From assembly GCF_963576615.1 (NCBI RefSeq), contig NC_088708.1, forward strand, positions 52,501,196 to 52,565,195: a DNA stretch of 64,000 bases. The letters are read 5' to 3'. Source of the stretch: Watersipora subatra (taxonomy: Eukaryota; Bryozoa; Gymnolaemata; Cheilostomatida; Watersiporidae). The notes under the pieces were generated by a model. It did no database searches, was not told the DNA's origin, and saw nothing but the letters and a program-made list of their open reading frames with translations. A program made the translations under genes and the position numbers. Shown piece by piece: positions 46,500 to 59,571 of the stretch (position 1 is the stretch's first letter; the number at the start of each line of letters is the position of its first letter).

Positions 46500-49126
46500 T
46501 ATGGGGGCCAGTCAATAATTATCTGGAATTTTACCACAAATCTCGTGCTGTTCACTGCAGGATGTTTAAATTTGAAATACTTAATAATTGCAGAGTAACT
46601 ATCTCATTCACAACATTACATCATCATTGTAGTTAAATTTCTTTCACCTTGAAAATTCAACATGGCCACCCAGCTGAGAAGGCGGTCAACCCTAAAACAG
46701 ATGATAATATAATAATATTTAAGGATACAATAAGATTTTTACAAGCTCAGTGTCAAAACATCTGAAATACACTCTAGAATGAATGCACAATATGGTGGCA
46801 ACGGTCTGTCAAGGTTATCGTGATATGAATGGGCCAAAGCAATCAAGGAAGGCAGAATGAAGATGAAGAGTGGAGTGGTAGACCTGCAGACATTTCAGCT
46901 CCTGGCACCACAAACATTCTTGAACAACACATCTTAGCTGGTAGATCGGTGAAAATTGACGACCTAGCAGAGAAATCAGGAGTCACTCATGGTTCTATGC
47001 GCAGAATAGCGCATGAACCATCGGGATTCATTGAAGCGCTCATCGTGTTCCAAAGGTGCTTACAGACATTCAAAAAGAACAGCATCTGATGGCAGCAAAC
47101 TATGATCTTGCCAGGTTTAGAAAGGAAGCGAACAACATCCTGAATAGAATTGTAACTATTGATCAAACAGTCACTTGAATGGAAGAATGTGACATCACTG
47201 GTGAATAAAAAATTCAAAACCCCGAGGGTGACATAGAAAGTTATGCCTGATTATGATTGGTCCAAACATACCGTAAAACCTCTAATTGAACCCTATCTCT
47301 AATTGAACGCCACTTCTATTTGACCACCACTACGAGAGAAGGGTTGAAAAATAGAGTGCCACCTTCTATTTGAACGCCGCCGCCATTTGACCACCACTTT
47401 GACTATCTTTGATCTTTATGCTCCCATAATATTAAATGATCAGTAGAAAAGTGTCCACAAAATAGTATTAATAATGACTCGTTTACATTAATAACAATCG
47501 ATTCTTTTGTTGTCCAATTCCCAAGCTTTTCGCTTTTTCCGTAAAAGCTTTGAAAGGAACACCATAGAAATAATCAATGACGGTCTCACGCCAATAGTAG
47601 TTCCTTGTTTAACGCGGTCTTTCTACTTTGAAGTACATGCATATAAAAACGGTTTGCAAGTTTTGGACCAAAGGTTACGTTTAGCGAGCAAACTTTTATG
47701 CGTTGGTGCAGCGCGTAAAGGTTTTGCTCAGTCAAAAGATTGTTCAGACGCTAATATCAACTAGTTCAGCAGTGCTGCAGAAAAGTTGAGGCCAGAAGAT
47801 ATTATGGAAGGTATTGGTCAACTAGAAGATGTGCGTTCCATCGAAAGCAACAATCAGAACGCAACTATCCAAGCGATCCAAAAGATGGATATATTTTTGT
47901 TTTAAAAACGTTAATTTTTGTTTCTGCACATAATATAAGTATGATTCGTTTATTTCACTTGTTCATTAATGTATACTTGTATCATTTGATAGATTATCAT
48001 TTTATATAACATATAAATATGCAAATTTATAGCATGTTATTTAATAGCAACCTCATGGCTATCTTAACACGACTTACAATTGATTGATGCTCATTACTCC
48101 ACTTTAATTGCACATAAAAAAGCCAAGTTTTGGCTGCAACTGTAGCAAACATAAAACGGAGTGCCATGAGCTTTTATTCAACATGTTAGATATGGATATA
48201 ACATAAAAATATGTTTTCAAATATATAATGAAATAAAAATTGAAAATGCCAACGAATTGCAAAGAACACAGGCTATAATAATAGCATGGCGGGTCAATTG
48301 CAAGGAATAGATATCAACTGGTAGGATATTTCTCAGTTTCTCAATGCTTATTTATTAAGAGATCTTTGACAAATTGGAGGTAGGTTAGCAGATTTATTGC
48401 ATTTAAAAGGTTTAATATCGCTCCCCGAAAAAGGCAGCCAAATGTAGGTGACATTCGCTTCGCCCGATATAGGGCTAAATGTATCTTCCGAAAATTCTGA
48501 TGAGCCATTTGAAAAATACACCGCCAGCCTCTATTTGAACGCCGCCTCCAATTGACAGCTACTATAGACGGTTGAAAAATAGAGCACCATGGCGTTCAAT
48601 TAGAGCTTTTACAGTATCTCAGAACACTAACTATGGACGTCAAAAGTCAAGGTGTAACAGTCAACATAACTCTAGCAATTAGTATGTTACTAGACAAAAT
48701 GACAGAAGACATAAGAAACAAACGACAAGGACTCCAGACAAAAGGTGCGATTTTTACCAGGGTAATACATGGCCCCATACTGCAAGCAGAACTTTGGCTA
48801 AAGTTGATGACTTGCGCTAGGAACTATTTGGACACCCTCCATATAGCCCAGAGTTAGTCTCATCTGACTTTCATTTTTTCGGGCTACTGGAAAATACATG
48901 GGAGGGAAGTACATTGCCTGTGACGAGAGTGTTACTAATGGTATGAGTGGGTGTCAGAGGCAGCCCAGAGATTTGTATGCTAAGTGAATCGATGACTGCT
49001 GCTAGATCAAAAAAATGCATTGAAAAGGGCAGCGATTTAGTCGGAAAAATCATTTCGTAATATCTTTATCTGAATTGAAAACAAAGTTACAACAAAATTT
49101 TGAATACTTTTGGACTGACTCTCATA
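46500..49126 (+). mobile_element. mariner element relic, interrupted by a nested element
   Basis: Terminal inverted repeats (TATGGGGGCCAGTC on the left; TATGAGAGTCAGTC inverted on the right) begin at TA dinucleotides. After removing the nested 1344-bp element and its duplicated TA the length is 1281 bp, the usual mariner size. Decayed transposase pieces are readable on the plus strand: a helix-turn-helix with VTHGSMRRI near 46980, an ATGDET-like region near 47150, and a C-terminal catalytic block with GHPPYSPELVSSDFHFFGLL near 48820-48890. Stops and frameshifts make it inactive. Confidence 0.88.
47271..48614. mobile_element. TA-flanked element, 1344 bp, inserted inside mariner
   Basis: Ends CCGTAAAACCTCTAATTGAA and, inverted, CTGTAAAAGCTCTAATTGAA, flanked by TA at 47269-47270 and 48615-48616. 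Near each end are repeats of TTTGAACGCCGCC. An 85-codon frame at 47507-47764 is too short and unfamiliar to name as transposase. The TA duplication and ends suggest a Tc1/mariner or pogo-type element, probably non-autonomous. Confidence 0.82.
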
Positions 49127-49708
49127 CAAGTAATGTCTCAAGTTGCTTGTCAACATTTCTGTTGAGTAATGAAATCTTCTAACAGGTTTTGCGAATGCCA
49201 AGTAAGTAATCTAAGATTTGTATTTATACAACAGCAAAAGACCAGCCATTATACAACAAAGTTTCTCAATTGACATGCTCAAAAGTAAGCGCTAGGAAGC
49301 TAAAAATCGTTAGCCTGCTATAGAATATAAGACACAGAGTTGTATGCATACAAACACTACATATTAATCAAGGTGAATTATTGGTGAGAAAGTAGTAGCA
49401 AACAAGCTTGGTAAAACCTAAACTGGTGTAATAACATCTCACGAAATGTTCGTAAATCACTGCTTTGTTCCAACCAAACAACACGGGGCAATGCAGAAGA
49501 CTGCAACATGAATTTATAAAACTAATCAATGCTTAAAATCTGTGTGAAAGATTTTTCGAAGAATAGAATACCCAGTAGAAACATCACGTGTTAATCATAA
49601 ACAACATATGCAAATATTGATGGTCTATCAGCCAGCAACTGTACAAGAGTATAGTAGGAGTCTCTCTGAAACTGATATTGAGGCGCATGAGGCAGTTGAT
49701 GGACGTCT

Positions 49709-52700
49709 CTACTCCTGGTCCCTTATGGCGCAGCACAACATCATCGAGAATATCATCCCGATAAGCTAAAATCAAAGAGCATTTGTAGGATGATTCGTAA
49801 AATTGGTGTCTATGCTTTTTATGCTTGTTACATAATTGATTTGCGCTTTTTCTATTATTTCATTCTGTTGGAAAGCTTAAAGGTTGACTTGCAACAAAAT
49901 TCACATTACAGTTATTTGGTATCAAAAGATTCACCATGTCTTACTCTGTTGTGTTGTAGATGCAAAATATGTGGAAATGCGATTACAAGCTCTTGAAAGC
50001 TCAAAAACGAAAAGCCGCCGTAGATTGGAATCTCTTTATTTCGATGACTTAGTCACGAAATTTGGTTATCGTCTTGTCAGGTATGTTCTCTCGTGAATTG
50101 AAAGGCCAATACAAAGCTCAATATAAAACTTATCGTAGTACTAGTTTATGACAAACACCTCGGGTTTTACCGAAGACCCCGTATTAAATATTGGATGCTC
50201 GCTACTTTACAGTTTTGTTTCGGCTTGGTCTAATCGGCAAGTCGTAATCTGATCATGTGACCCAATACTTCGCAAATAATTTTTGCAGCACTTTTCGATT
50301 ATCACAGGTGACCGACAGGCTCGTCATGATTATCAGACAATGATATGTACTCCTTCGAGGTAAGGTTAAAAAGTTAAATGAATTTTTACGGTAAGTTATA
50401 AGATATCACTGCTAAAAGTGAGAGCATTACAATGACGATAAAACAGACACGTAAGAACAATAAACATGGTTTTATTGAATGCGTGAAGTATATTTGTGAA
50501 AATATTTCGACGAATAAGGTTGCATGAAAGTGTAAACAGAAACCATCTCTCACAAATGCGTCGCATTTGAGTCGTTTTGGAAAGAAAATCTAAACTACGG
50601 CGGTCTCGCGTGACTGCGATTAACTGTTCGTTTTTGAGCTTTTAAGAGCTTGTAATCACATTTCCACGTATTTGGCACCTACAACACAACAGAGTAAGAC
50701 ATGGTGAATCTTATGATACCAAATAACTGTAATGTGAATTTTGTTGCAAGTCAACCTTCAAGCTTATGCCAAGTTGGCAGAGTGTCACTCACTCTTATGA
50801 ATGAATGAATGAATGAATGAGAAGTAAGAGTTATACAGTTTTAGAGGTGTCTAACAGTTAAACACAATTAAAGCTTTGTGCCATGGCAAAGGAGAAGAAA
50901 TCAGGTTTGCTTATGATGAGTGCTCAAGCCCGGTTCCCACTATATCACTGTATTTCGGCGTTGATGCCACAATACTTTGGTAATCGTCGATGATAACCAT
51001 GTTCACACTATCACATACCCATCCGAGTTTGCATCAGGAAGTACTCCGTGACGTAGTGTTCTCATTTTTCTTTTTAAATTTATGCAAAGAAACCTCTTTG
51101 TTTACACGTGCTGGAATCAAGAACTAGTCAGGATATGAATAAAAACGGATATGACTAAATCACTATCAGCGACCGCATATTACCATCGCCAAAATGGTTC
51201 ACATTAAAAGGCGGTCGTCGATGCTCGGCGAAATATCAGAAAAGTTTAACAGCTGCAAACTTCTCTGACGTGTCCGCGATGTTTCCTCGATGCTATCAAT
51301 TCACGGTTCCTATAATCGACGATGAACGCCGAAAGGAAAACGCTGACAAACAGCGATATAGTGTGAGCCGGCCTTTACACAACCATCAGCTAGAAATTGT
51401 TTAAACAAACCAATAAAATATGCTAAAGCAACAAAAGAGCCTAAAATCCTGCTTTTGTCGACTCAGCATTATGGTTGCTAAGAGAAGGGTCATAATTACC
51501 ACCCAAACATTTTCATGTTATAGAATTTATATAATCCGTCAACTCTGTGTTCCTATTTTTCCTAATGCCGCTTCCATCCTCCAATTCAATCCACGACACC
51601 ACCATCAATCAGCAAGGTAAAGTCACACCCATGCCTGAGAGACTGAAGAGATTTAGTACTATGGCTTACAATATTGCTCAAATGGTCTCGAGCAAAGCTT
51701 GGATAAATGCACAAGAACCGCTGTAAGAGTAACTAAAAATGGATTTTATTTAATTGTCATTCAATTGTTTAATGTAGTAAGTTTTTCTTGAGAATCATAG
51801 TTTAATGCGTATGCCTTTTTTACGTTTTTGGATTTCCACCCCATTGTCTAATTTTTTAATGGATGTTAATATTTAAACTGCCTTTATTAAGTACGACCAT
51901 TGGGATCCGGTGTTGCCCGGGTACTGGATGTAATTACAATCGTTTATTACAATATATTACATATATTAAAATCCTATATTGCATTCACATATTATTCACA
52001 AACTCAGATTTGAAAAATTATACCAAACGATTCTGAAAAGATTAAGGATTGAAGGAAATATAAAGTTGCCCCTGAGAAAAGCGTGCTTCAGGGAAGTCTA
52101 TGAACCTGAATATCTTAAGTTTGAGACCCGTATGAAGCAATCTTTTTTATAAAGCACTTTAATTACTGTCTATACAGTAAATGCTCCTACAACGTAAATA
52201 ATCTATTCCAGGAACGTTTACGTTATAGGGATTTCACGTCATACGAACAGTGAAATACATGTAAATTGCTTAATCCGTTCAAAGATTTTTCCAAACTCAC
52301 CCCTTTGGCCATACAAAAAGAAAAAGTTAGACATGAATTGTTGGCTGTAGCGATTTACCGTAATTGCAGTATTAGTTTGCATCGTTAACTTTTCTCCACT
52401 TTATAATCGATATAACTGGTTCTATAGACTATGATTGCGGTAATTTAATAAGTTGATTGAGAGTGCACATCTTCCATGTCCATTTACAACAAATTGTTTA
52501 TTTATTTTTTAGATAGTAAAGTCTTTTCTGCAAAGTAAAACTAATAGTAAGTATTTTATACATCTACAATAAAGTAAAACAAAGGTATATTTTTGCTATA
52601 ACAAGAGTGGTGTTTACTTGTTCATAGCCTACTTGTAGCCAGGGATCAAGGTTAGAATAAAAGATAACTTTATACGATATTCCAACTCGTGACATTCAGA

Positions 52701-55700
52701 TTGGTAGACCGACGCTGTAACACCTCCACCAATCGATCGGCTTCAAGTATTTATGAACAATCGCGCTGCTGCCTATTCTTCGTTTTGTCGACACATCTGA
52801 CTTGACATCTGAATTGTCATGGAAGTTGTATACATACTAGATAATTAGCAATACATAGTTGTTTTTTCTCACAAGTGTAATGAGATATGTTACCATTCAA
52901 ATCGAATTTGAGAATTTGCACTAACTTGAAACTTATGTTATATAGAATTTTTTATTTAGTGCAAAACAAAAAGTCAAAAACTTCATATAAATTTTTTACA
53001 TTATCTAGAATTTGTGTTACAGGTGGTCTACATTATAGGAGCATCTACTGTTCTAGTTCTCCAGTGCAATGGCTTCAAGCAAGATTACACAGAGTTTTAT
53101 AAGTATATAAATGTAGATACATAAATCCAATCATACACCTTTAGTAGAATGCTTCAAAGCATTTTCAACATTTTTAAATTCAAACTAAAATCAACATTTA
53201 CGTAAAAACATTGATTTTTTTAACTTGTCTATATTTTGGACTTTTGCAAAAACTGAAAAAACTCGAAAACAGCTTCATTTGTTATCTGCAGTTGGAATGC
53301 TGACTAATCCACATAATCGTGCTGCCTTCAATCATTCAGAAATCATAAAACCATTCATGACCAAGCCTATTCTCACAGTTGTTGCACCAATCATTGTGAA
53401 GATGGTTCTATAACATAACTAATATAACTCACGATGACACCCGCTGCTCCGAGACAGACTCCAGCGGCAATAGTCGTGTGTTCCTTCAGCTTGGCCGGCA
53501 CTGCCGACGGGCAGCCTTCTAGAAATGGCACAGGTATGCCATCGCTATTAGCAGGGTAGCACGTTGGTGGAGGAGTTAGCATACCCTGAGCTGTATAGTC
53601 CAGAACTCCTAATTTACCACCACAGCATTTGAAAACCTGCTGCACCAGGTCGACCAGCTCATTTCTTTCATTTTCTTTGTAGGTTGCCAGTTGATCCTCG
53701 AAAGCTTCGATAGCTTTTTCGATGACCTGTGATAAACAAAATGTTAAAAGTTAGAAGCTGTGAATCCTACAAATTTTTTGGAGAAGTGACAACGGAGAAA
53801 CAGCTACATTTTAATCAAGAGCAACTTTCTCTTGAAATAATTTATAATCAATTGTTCAGCATGCTCGCGCGTGAGCAGTAATAAAAGTCATGGTCGAGAG
53901 CGAATCGTTGTCGTCTATCTTCTATCTATATATATCTCTCAAAGTATGTCTGTCATCTGTCTGCATTCCGGCTATAGATATAGCTTTAGCGCACGCTGAT
54001 TATTTTACAGATGCGGCCACGAGCTACGACACCCCTGCTACGAAATATTTTTCGAAAGGTTCAATTACTATATTCTTCCGGCGTGGACAGGTATACAGTA
54101 TATTCGTGAGAGGAGCCTTGACATTCTTTCACCTTTCGGTCAGACAAAGTACGATATCTCATTTTTTCATTTGTACAAGTATCGAGAGATAATAATATCA
54201 TCGTATTCAAAGTTTTGATGGATAGCTTCTGGTGGAACAGTAACCTTTTTCAAACACACACACTTCTATGCAAGAATTTCAATTACAAAAAACGAACATT
54301 TTTGTGTAAGTTTTATGTAAGTACCTCCCAAGTTAGAAAACAGATAATTATTTATGTTGATGGCATTATAGCCAATTCAGATTTTCGTGATTACACAAAT
54401 AAGTAAAATAGCAGCACTCACTCTGATGGTGGTGAAAGTAATAGTTTTGTAAGAATAAGGAACATTGTAGAGGATTGTTTTAGCTTTGTAGCGATCGTAG
54501 ATTCACATCGCTTTATCAATACACAAAGTATAGACATGTTGAATTTATTGCATGGCAGTGTTATTTAACATATTGGAAAAAATAAAATATGTAACAAAAC
54601 TGTTTTAGATAGGGTTTAAAGTTGAAAAAATATTGTTCCCATATCATGAAGCAACATGAATGAACACAATGATTGTCCACGGTTAAAATCAGATCTATTG
54701 GTCGTCGACATTTGATTCATCCTGTGAAATACGACTGTAACACCAGTTAGGTAGCTCCAGAGCCGTATAGCTTCACAGAGTCCCGCGACAAAAACCGGAA
54801 AGAAAACCGCTTGTTTCCAAACAAACCCGATTGACATACTGATATCTAATGGAATATTCTTACCTCGCTTTCAACATCTCACTTTTTTGCACTTACTTTA
54901 CTTTTTTACAAAATATTGTTTGTAGCTTCTTGTAAGGAATTTTGATACAAGTAGAAAGTAAGAAAAGGCATACTCACTGGCTCAGCCTGAATAAGGCAAA
55001 CCACTCCGGCAGCGGTTAGCACCATGAAGATCAGCATCATACTAATGAAGAACTAAAAAAATTGTAATAAAAAACAAATGTATAAATTTAGGCCCAGCTT
55101 TGTAATAAGTACACATATTCGGCCAATAGGGTAATCTTGAAATATGGTGATTATCATGTTATCATGACACATTTATTAATCATTATTGTTAACAGCAATT
55201 AACTACTGACAGCAATTAACAACTAACACCAACTAACTACTGACAGCAAGTAACAACTAACACCAATTAACTACCAACAGCAATTATTAACTACTAACAG
55301 CAGTTGTTAACTACTAACAATAATTGCTAACCACTAATAATTGTTACCTACTAACAGCAAGCGGTTCACCGTGTTTTACTCTGCTGTGTTGTAGGTGCAA
55401 AATATGTGAAAATGTGATTAAAAGCTCTTAAAAGCGCAAAAACGAACAAATAATCGCTGTCATCACGGCAGTTCTTACGCTGGTATTTAATTGTTTGTCA
55501 CTAAGTGCATTATCTATTATTTATAGCAATAGAATTCATGTTATCAAACTTCCTGCTGTCGTAAATACCAAAGGATTGAAAAGACACCAAGTCTAGCCAA
55601 CCATTTGAGTCTAACCATTCCCAGTTAAACCATTCCGAGTTAAACCACTCCGAGTTAAACCATTGCGAGTCCAACCATTCCGAGTCCAACCATTCCGAGT

Positions 55701-57692
55701 CCAACCATTCCGAGTCTAACTATTCCGAGTCCAACCAATCCGAGTCCAACCATTCCGAGTTTAACCATTCCGAGTCTAACCATTCCGAGTCCTACCATTC
55801 CGAGTCTAACCATTCCGACTTGATGAATTATAGGATTGTGAAACATTTGGTAAAACATGTTATGATTGTGGTATGGCAGTTGAAAAGTGCATTTTAGAAC
55901 ACTTATAGACTATTCGAAACAATTTCAACAGTCGATCGAAGAATTCGTGTCCATTCATTATAATAATTTCACCGTAAAAGCCTTAATCACACAGGATGCC
56001 CTGGAAATTCCGGTTGAATGATGTCACCTTTTAAGCCTAAGTTATGTTTGAATATTTCATAGTGTTTTTGTACACCACCTATAACAATGTGTTCAGTGCA
56101 ACATTTGCATAGGCTATCACGGTTTCTTTTTTGGAATTAATAATTTGGTCCACGACAAGAACATACATGTACAATTACATTCCTCAAACGATGAATCAGA
56201 CATTTTTGACTGAATAGATGAATATACAAACAGTATCGTACACAGTCCCCTATACTATGAGACTCGATGGCATCAAGACTACTTTTAGATATATTTGAGA
56301 CGCCTGCATGAGCATTGACTTGTCAGATGCAAATTAGGCCTAATTTACCTACAGTATTTTTGCAGAGTCCGAATAAATTTTGATAGGCAATGAAATATAG
56401 GAAAAATTAAATTGTTACATTACCAGTAACTTTTTACAATTATATTGTGAAATGTTTTAAATGCATAAAATTAATTTCAGTTTACTAAAGTACAATTAAT
56501 AAATTTTCAAATTGATTTTTAAACAAAACATTGGGCCAATGCTGATCCAGATTCTTTCCCTTTCCACACAAATAAGCTGTCAGGACTTACACAAAGAGAA
56601 CAAGAGCCAAACCAGCACATAAATATTGCTAGTAACTCTATCTAGTTGAAACTGTAATCCAAAAAGTTATATACAGTGGAACTTCGGTTCTAGAACGCCT
56701 TGGTTCACATCCAACTCAGTTTTGGATCAAAGACTTTGAGATTTGTTTGTCTCGGATCTCAAACATAAATTGGTTCTCGACCAAACCGGAGCATGCGTAT
56801 TGGAATTGGAACAGCCTAGGAAACAACATGGAAACATTCGTTAACAAAGGGAGAAGCAATTTACGCTTCATAAATTCTTTACAAAAAGGAGGAACCATCA
56901 GGGACGGCGTCTCCTCTATCAAAGAGATTTGCTAGGGAGATAACCCCTCCAGTTGAGTTACCCCAAATTGTTTTGGAGGAGGACTCTCCTTCAAAGATGT
57001 GAAATAAACGTGCCATTGCTATTTATATTTTCTTTTTCTTACAGATTTTTGATGTAACTGATCTATTGCATTTTTTGCTGTTTCATTATCAATTTCTGCA
57101 ATTTTTGTTTTTGTATCTTAATCTTTTGTGTTTTAAGAGCCAAACATATGAAATGTTTTCTTTTGTTTTCTTTTTCCATCATCTTAAATAGAAAACCTTT
57201 TATTAAAATTAAACGCGATCTATATCTACCCATTTTTATTTATAGTATGCAATATACAGTACAGTTTATGGTGTAAAATGTAAAATACTTTACCGAAGAT
57301 GTTTTATCGTCTTGGAATGGATTAAAATTTACATACATTTATTCTAATGGGAAAAATTGTTTTGGATCTCGAACAACTCGGTTTTCGAACGACCTTCAGG
57401 AACGGATGTTTAAGAATTGAGGTTCCACTGTATGTGCATTAGATCGGTAGCCAAGGTGAGTTTTGGTGAAAATTCATAAATCATAGCAACAGACCATGAC
57501 CAGAAGACACTGGCTCTCTCGTATAGCTCCACAGCATCCAAAGAAGCCAACAACCATGATGATTCCACCAATCACGATCAATGTTATGCCTCCATATTGA
57601 AGATAGGCAAACTCTGTGCTACCCATTAGCTCTTTGAAGCTGTCATCAACCATAACCCAAATACCGACTCCAACAAGGGCGCATCCTATCAG
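49709..57692 (-). CDS. Tetraspanin, last four coding exons (N-terminal exon missing)
   Basis: Exons, 5' to 3': 57495-57692, 54978-55052, 53433-53726, 49709-49765, all joined in phase 0 with GT/AG borders, giving 207 residues and a TAG stop. Seen in order: end of TM1 (LIGCALVGVGIW), small loop, TM2 with the signature FGCCGAIRESQCLL, TM3 (FFISMMLIFMVLTAAGVVCL), a large extracellular loop of about 85 residues with the KCCGG motif and two further cysteines (TCYP, EGCPS), and TM4 ending MLCCAIRDQE. These are tetraspanin hallmarks (CD9/CD81-like four-cysteine loop). Juxtamembrane CC pairs are likely palmitoylation sites. Tetraspanins organise membrane microdomains with integrins and other partners. 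The exon for the cytoplasmic N-terminus and start of TM1 was not found up to 64000. The last exon is only 57 nt, 3.7 kb downstream of its neighbour. Confidence 0.93.
49877..50761. mobile_element. TTAA-flanked palindromic element, about 885-bp copy
   Basis: Same family as 39458. Left TTAA is intact; the right end reads CAACCTTCAAG, one base from TTAA. It lies in the last tetraspanin intron, 111 bp from the final exon's acceptor side. Confidence 0.86.
50797..50822. repeat. TGAA tetranucleotide microsatellite
   Basis: About six units of TGAA/ATGA directly after the TTAA-flanked element. Confidence 0.85.
50928..51373. mobile_element. Inverted-repeat element, about 446 bp
   Basis: Left GCCCGGTTCCCACTATATCA and right end, inverted, GGCCGGCTCACACTATATCG pair, and pairing continues with mismatches (TCATCGTCGAT against ATCGTCGATGATA) for about 70 bp. 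No transposase and no clear target duplication. MITE class unresolved. Confidence 0.6.
51374..53432. other. Tetraspanin last intron; only a weak exon-like segment
   Basis: No tetraspanin exon lies here. On the plus strand, TTTGTGTTACAG ending at 53019 is followed by a 33-codon frame that closes with TAA; it is unrecognised and described as a finding. Confidence 0.4.
53923..54290. repeat. Dispersed repeat R, uninterrupted copy
   Basis: Shares ordered blocks with 60695-62050: TATATCTCTCAAAG, TAGCGCAC, TGATTATTT, GATGCGGCCA, GAAATATTTTTCG, CAAAGTTTTGATG and ACACTTCTATGCAAGAAT. At 60761 the other copy carries an insertion between TAGCGCAC and TGATTATTT; here the site is empty. It lies in the tetraspanin intron before exon 53433-53726. 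Confidence 0.75.
55364..55466 (+). mobile_element. Fragment of the TTAA-flanked element
   Basis: Contains GTTGTAGGTGCAAAATATGT and AAAAGCTCTTAAAAGC as in the left arm of the full copies, but lacks the outer end and the rest. A truncated relic in tetraspanin intron 2. Confidence 0.75.
55610..55820. repeat. 15-bp tandem repeat, about 14 units
   Basis: Units of CCATTCCGAGTCTAA with small changes. The period is divisible by three, so short Gly/Val- and Ser/Trp-rich frames on the minus strand are artefacts. Tetraspanin intron. Confidence 0.92.
56674..57430. mobile_element. pogo/Tigger-like element, 757 bp
   Basis: Ends CAGTGGAACTTCGGTTCT and, inverted, CAGTGGAACCTCAATTCT, each next to TA (56672-56673; 57431-57432). 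Such CAGTGGAACC ends are common in pogo/Tigger-type elements. No intact transposase. It ends 64 bp from a tetraspanin exon. Confidence 0.75.
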
Positions 57693-58840
57693 CTGAAATG
57701 TAGAAGGAGGTTTATAGAAAAAGGCCGTACATCCTTTATGCAAAATACTAAAGTCAGAGGATGGAACCACATAAAGTCAGAAGGGTAACATCAGTTGACC
57801 CACGGCTGACAGGTTGCGCTATAATCATACAAAAATTCTTCATATATATGCAAAATAATATTTTATATATAAAAATACTTAATACTTTGCCAAATTAAAT
57901 AAACAGGTAGAAAAGAATAAAACTACAGCAAAACACAAATATGATTTAAATAGATATGTTGTTTTGGATAAATAAGTCAAATTAAAACACAAGAGCTAGT
58001 AACTGTGACACCTGTGACACCTGTGACACCTGTGGCACCTGTTGCCAGAGTTCTCTGTTATCAGCTGCTGACTGCTAATACAAAATTAAACAAACAAAAC
58101 CAGACTTCATAAACATGGGAAAATATTCATGGATTCTGACCAATACATTAATCATTTTAGATTTGTAAAACATTTAAAAGAATATAGAATATCTACAAAA
58201 TCTTGTGGGCTGTCACACACCTGTTAACGATCGAAATGTTTAAAGAACGGGTTGGTTGTCGGAAATATGTAGTTGGGCAGTAATCCAATCGTTGAGCATA
58301 ATTCATATGAGTTTAGATCTGTTACGAGCTAATAACACTTTTTGATCTGCTTACCAATTTTATTATTATTTAATTCCTTTTTATTTTGTAATGTAGATTT
58401 AAAATGCCATTGCTAGTTTTAATATTATAATTGGCAATCTCCGAAATCATGAGACTAAGAATATCAGCCAATGGCTGACCTTATCAATGCGATTTTTCGC
58501 CACTCTCTCTCTCTCTCACACCCCTGTGTTCCTAACAAGCGAAGAGTAAATAGGGAGTGGTTTACTCCCGATAGCTAGCCATATTTTTCAATGTATTTAC
58601 GCTCAAGTAAAGCAATGTCAACAAGTTACGTTAGCAGCAAAAAGCTGTTAGCAGTTTCAATAAATGGAAAATGTGTCAACTGTGTTTCATCATGGAAGCT
58701 GGTAGAGTGCCACTAGTGAAGGCCTGCCTCAAGTATTTATATTGATCTAAACATATTTACTTGCCCATACAAATACAATTGTCATTGATTGTATAAACGA
58801 GAGAGTAATTGCATGAAACCCAAATGCAGTAGTTAATGAC
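57693..58840. other. Probable tetraspanin intron 1; no exon recognised
   Basis: I looked on the minus strand for a start plus hydrophobic segment ending in phase 0 before the exon at 57692 and found none here. A short TGTGACACC run (about 58006-58040) and a CT run (58504-58517) are the only repeats. Confidence 0.45.
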
Positions 58841-58849
58841 CTGATAAAA

Positions 58850-59040
58850 CACAAATGAGGTGGTGTGTGACTTACATGAAACACAAATGAGGTGGTCTGT
58901 GACTTACATGAAACACAAATGAGGTGGTGTGTGACTACTGATTTGCATGAAACACAAATGAGGTGGTGTGTGACTTACATGAAACACAAATGAGGTAGTG
59001 GGTGACTTGCATGAAAGAGATGGTGTGTGTGACCGTGTGT
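58850..59040. repeat. 32-bp tandem repeat, about 5 units
   Basis: Units of CATGAAACACAAATGAGGTG plus GTGTGTGACTTA, with a small insertion in the third and a truncated last unit. Confidence 0.88.
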
Positions 59041-59571
59041 AGTAACTAGCACTAGACAAATTCAAAATGGCCAAATTTATCGCCAATAAAATATGCTCTA
59101 GGAATACCCATTGGCAATAATAAAAAACATATTATTGCTTTTGATTCGTAGCAGGTTTTATTGACTCATCATAATTAGGCAGTGAATATACTTAAGCACT
59201 GAGACCTTGAAAGATAACGTAGAGCTTAAACAATTAATGCATTAACAGTAGCAAATAAAATAACCAACAGCCTTTAGTCATATTTTTATGTAACTTATAC
59301 CATTTACCAGGTTTTATCAACATTTTCAAGTCGTCAAAATAGACAGAAAGATTCGCAATCTTTGCAAAATATCTATTGAAAACAACTATAATATTAAACA
59401 AGTACTATAATACTAAAATACTTTGTAGCTCAGTTTGTCAGCTGGATTATCTATAAACTGACCATTCACAATCCTTATCCATTAAAGTAAATCATACGTT
59501 AATAGGTCTCAAGGTCATCTTCAAGAATAGCTAATTTTGAGAAATTATTTCAAGTTTGCATCTAGTATATA

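Noticed and set aside
47507-47764. Transposase gene of the nested 1344-bp element
   Set aside because: Only 85 codons, no catalytic motif seen; could be a decayed piece but cannot be supported.
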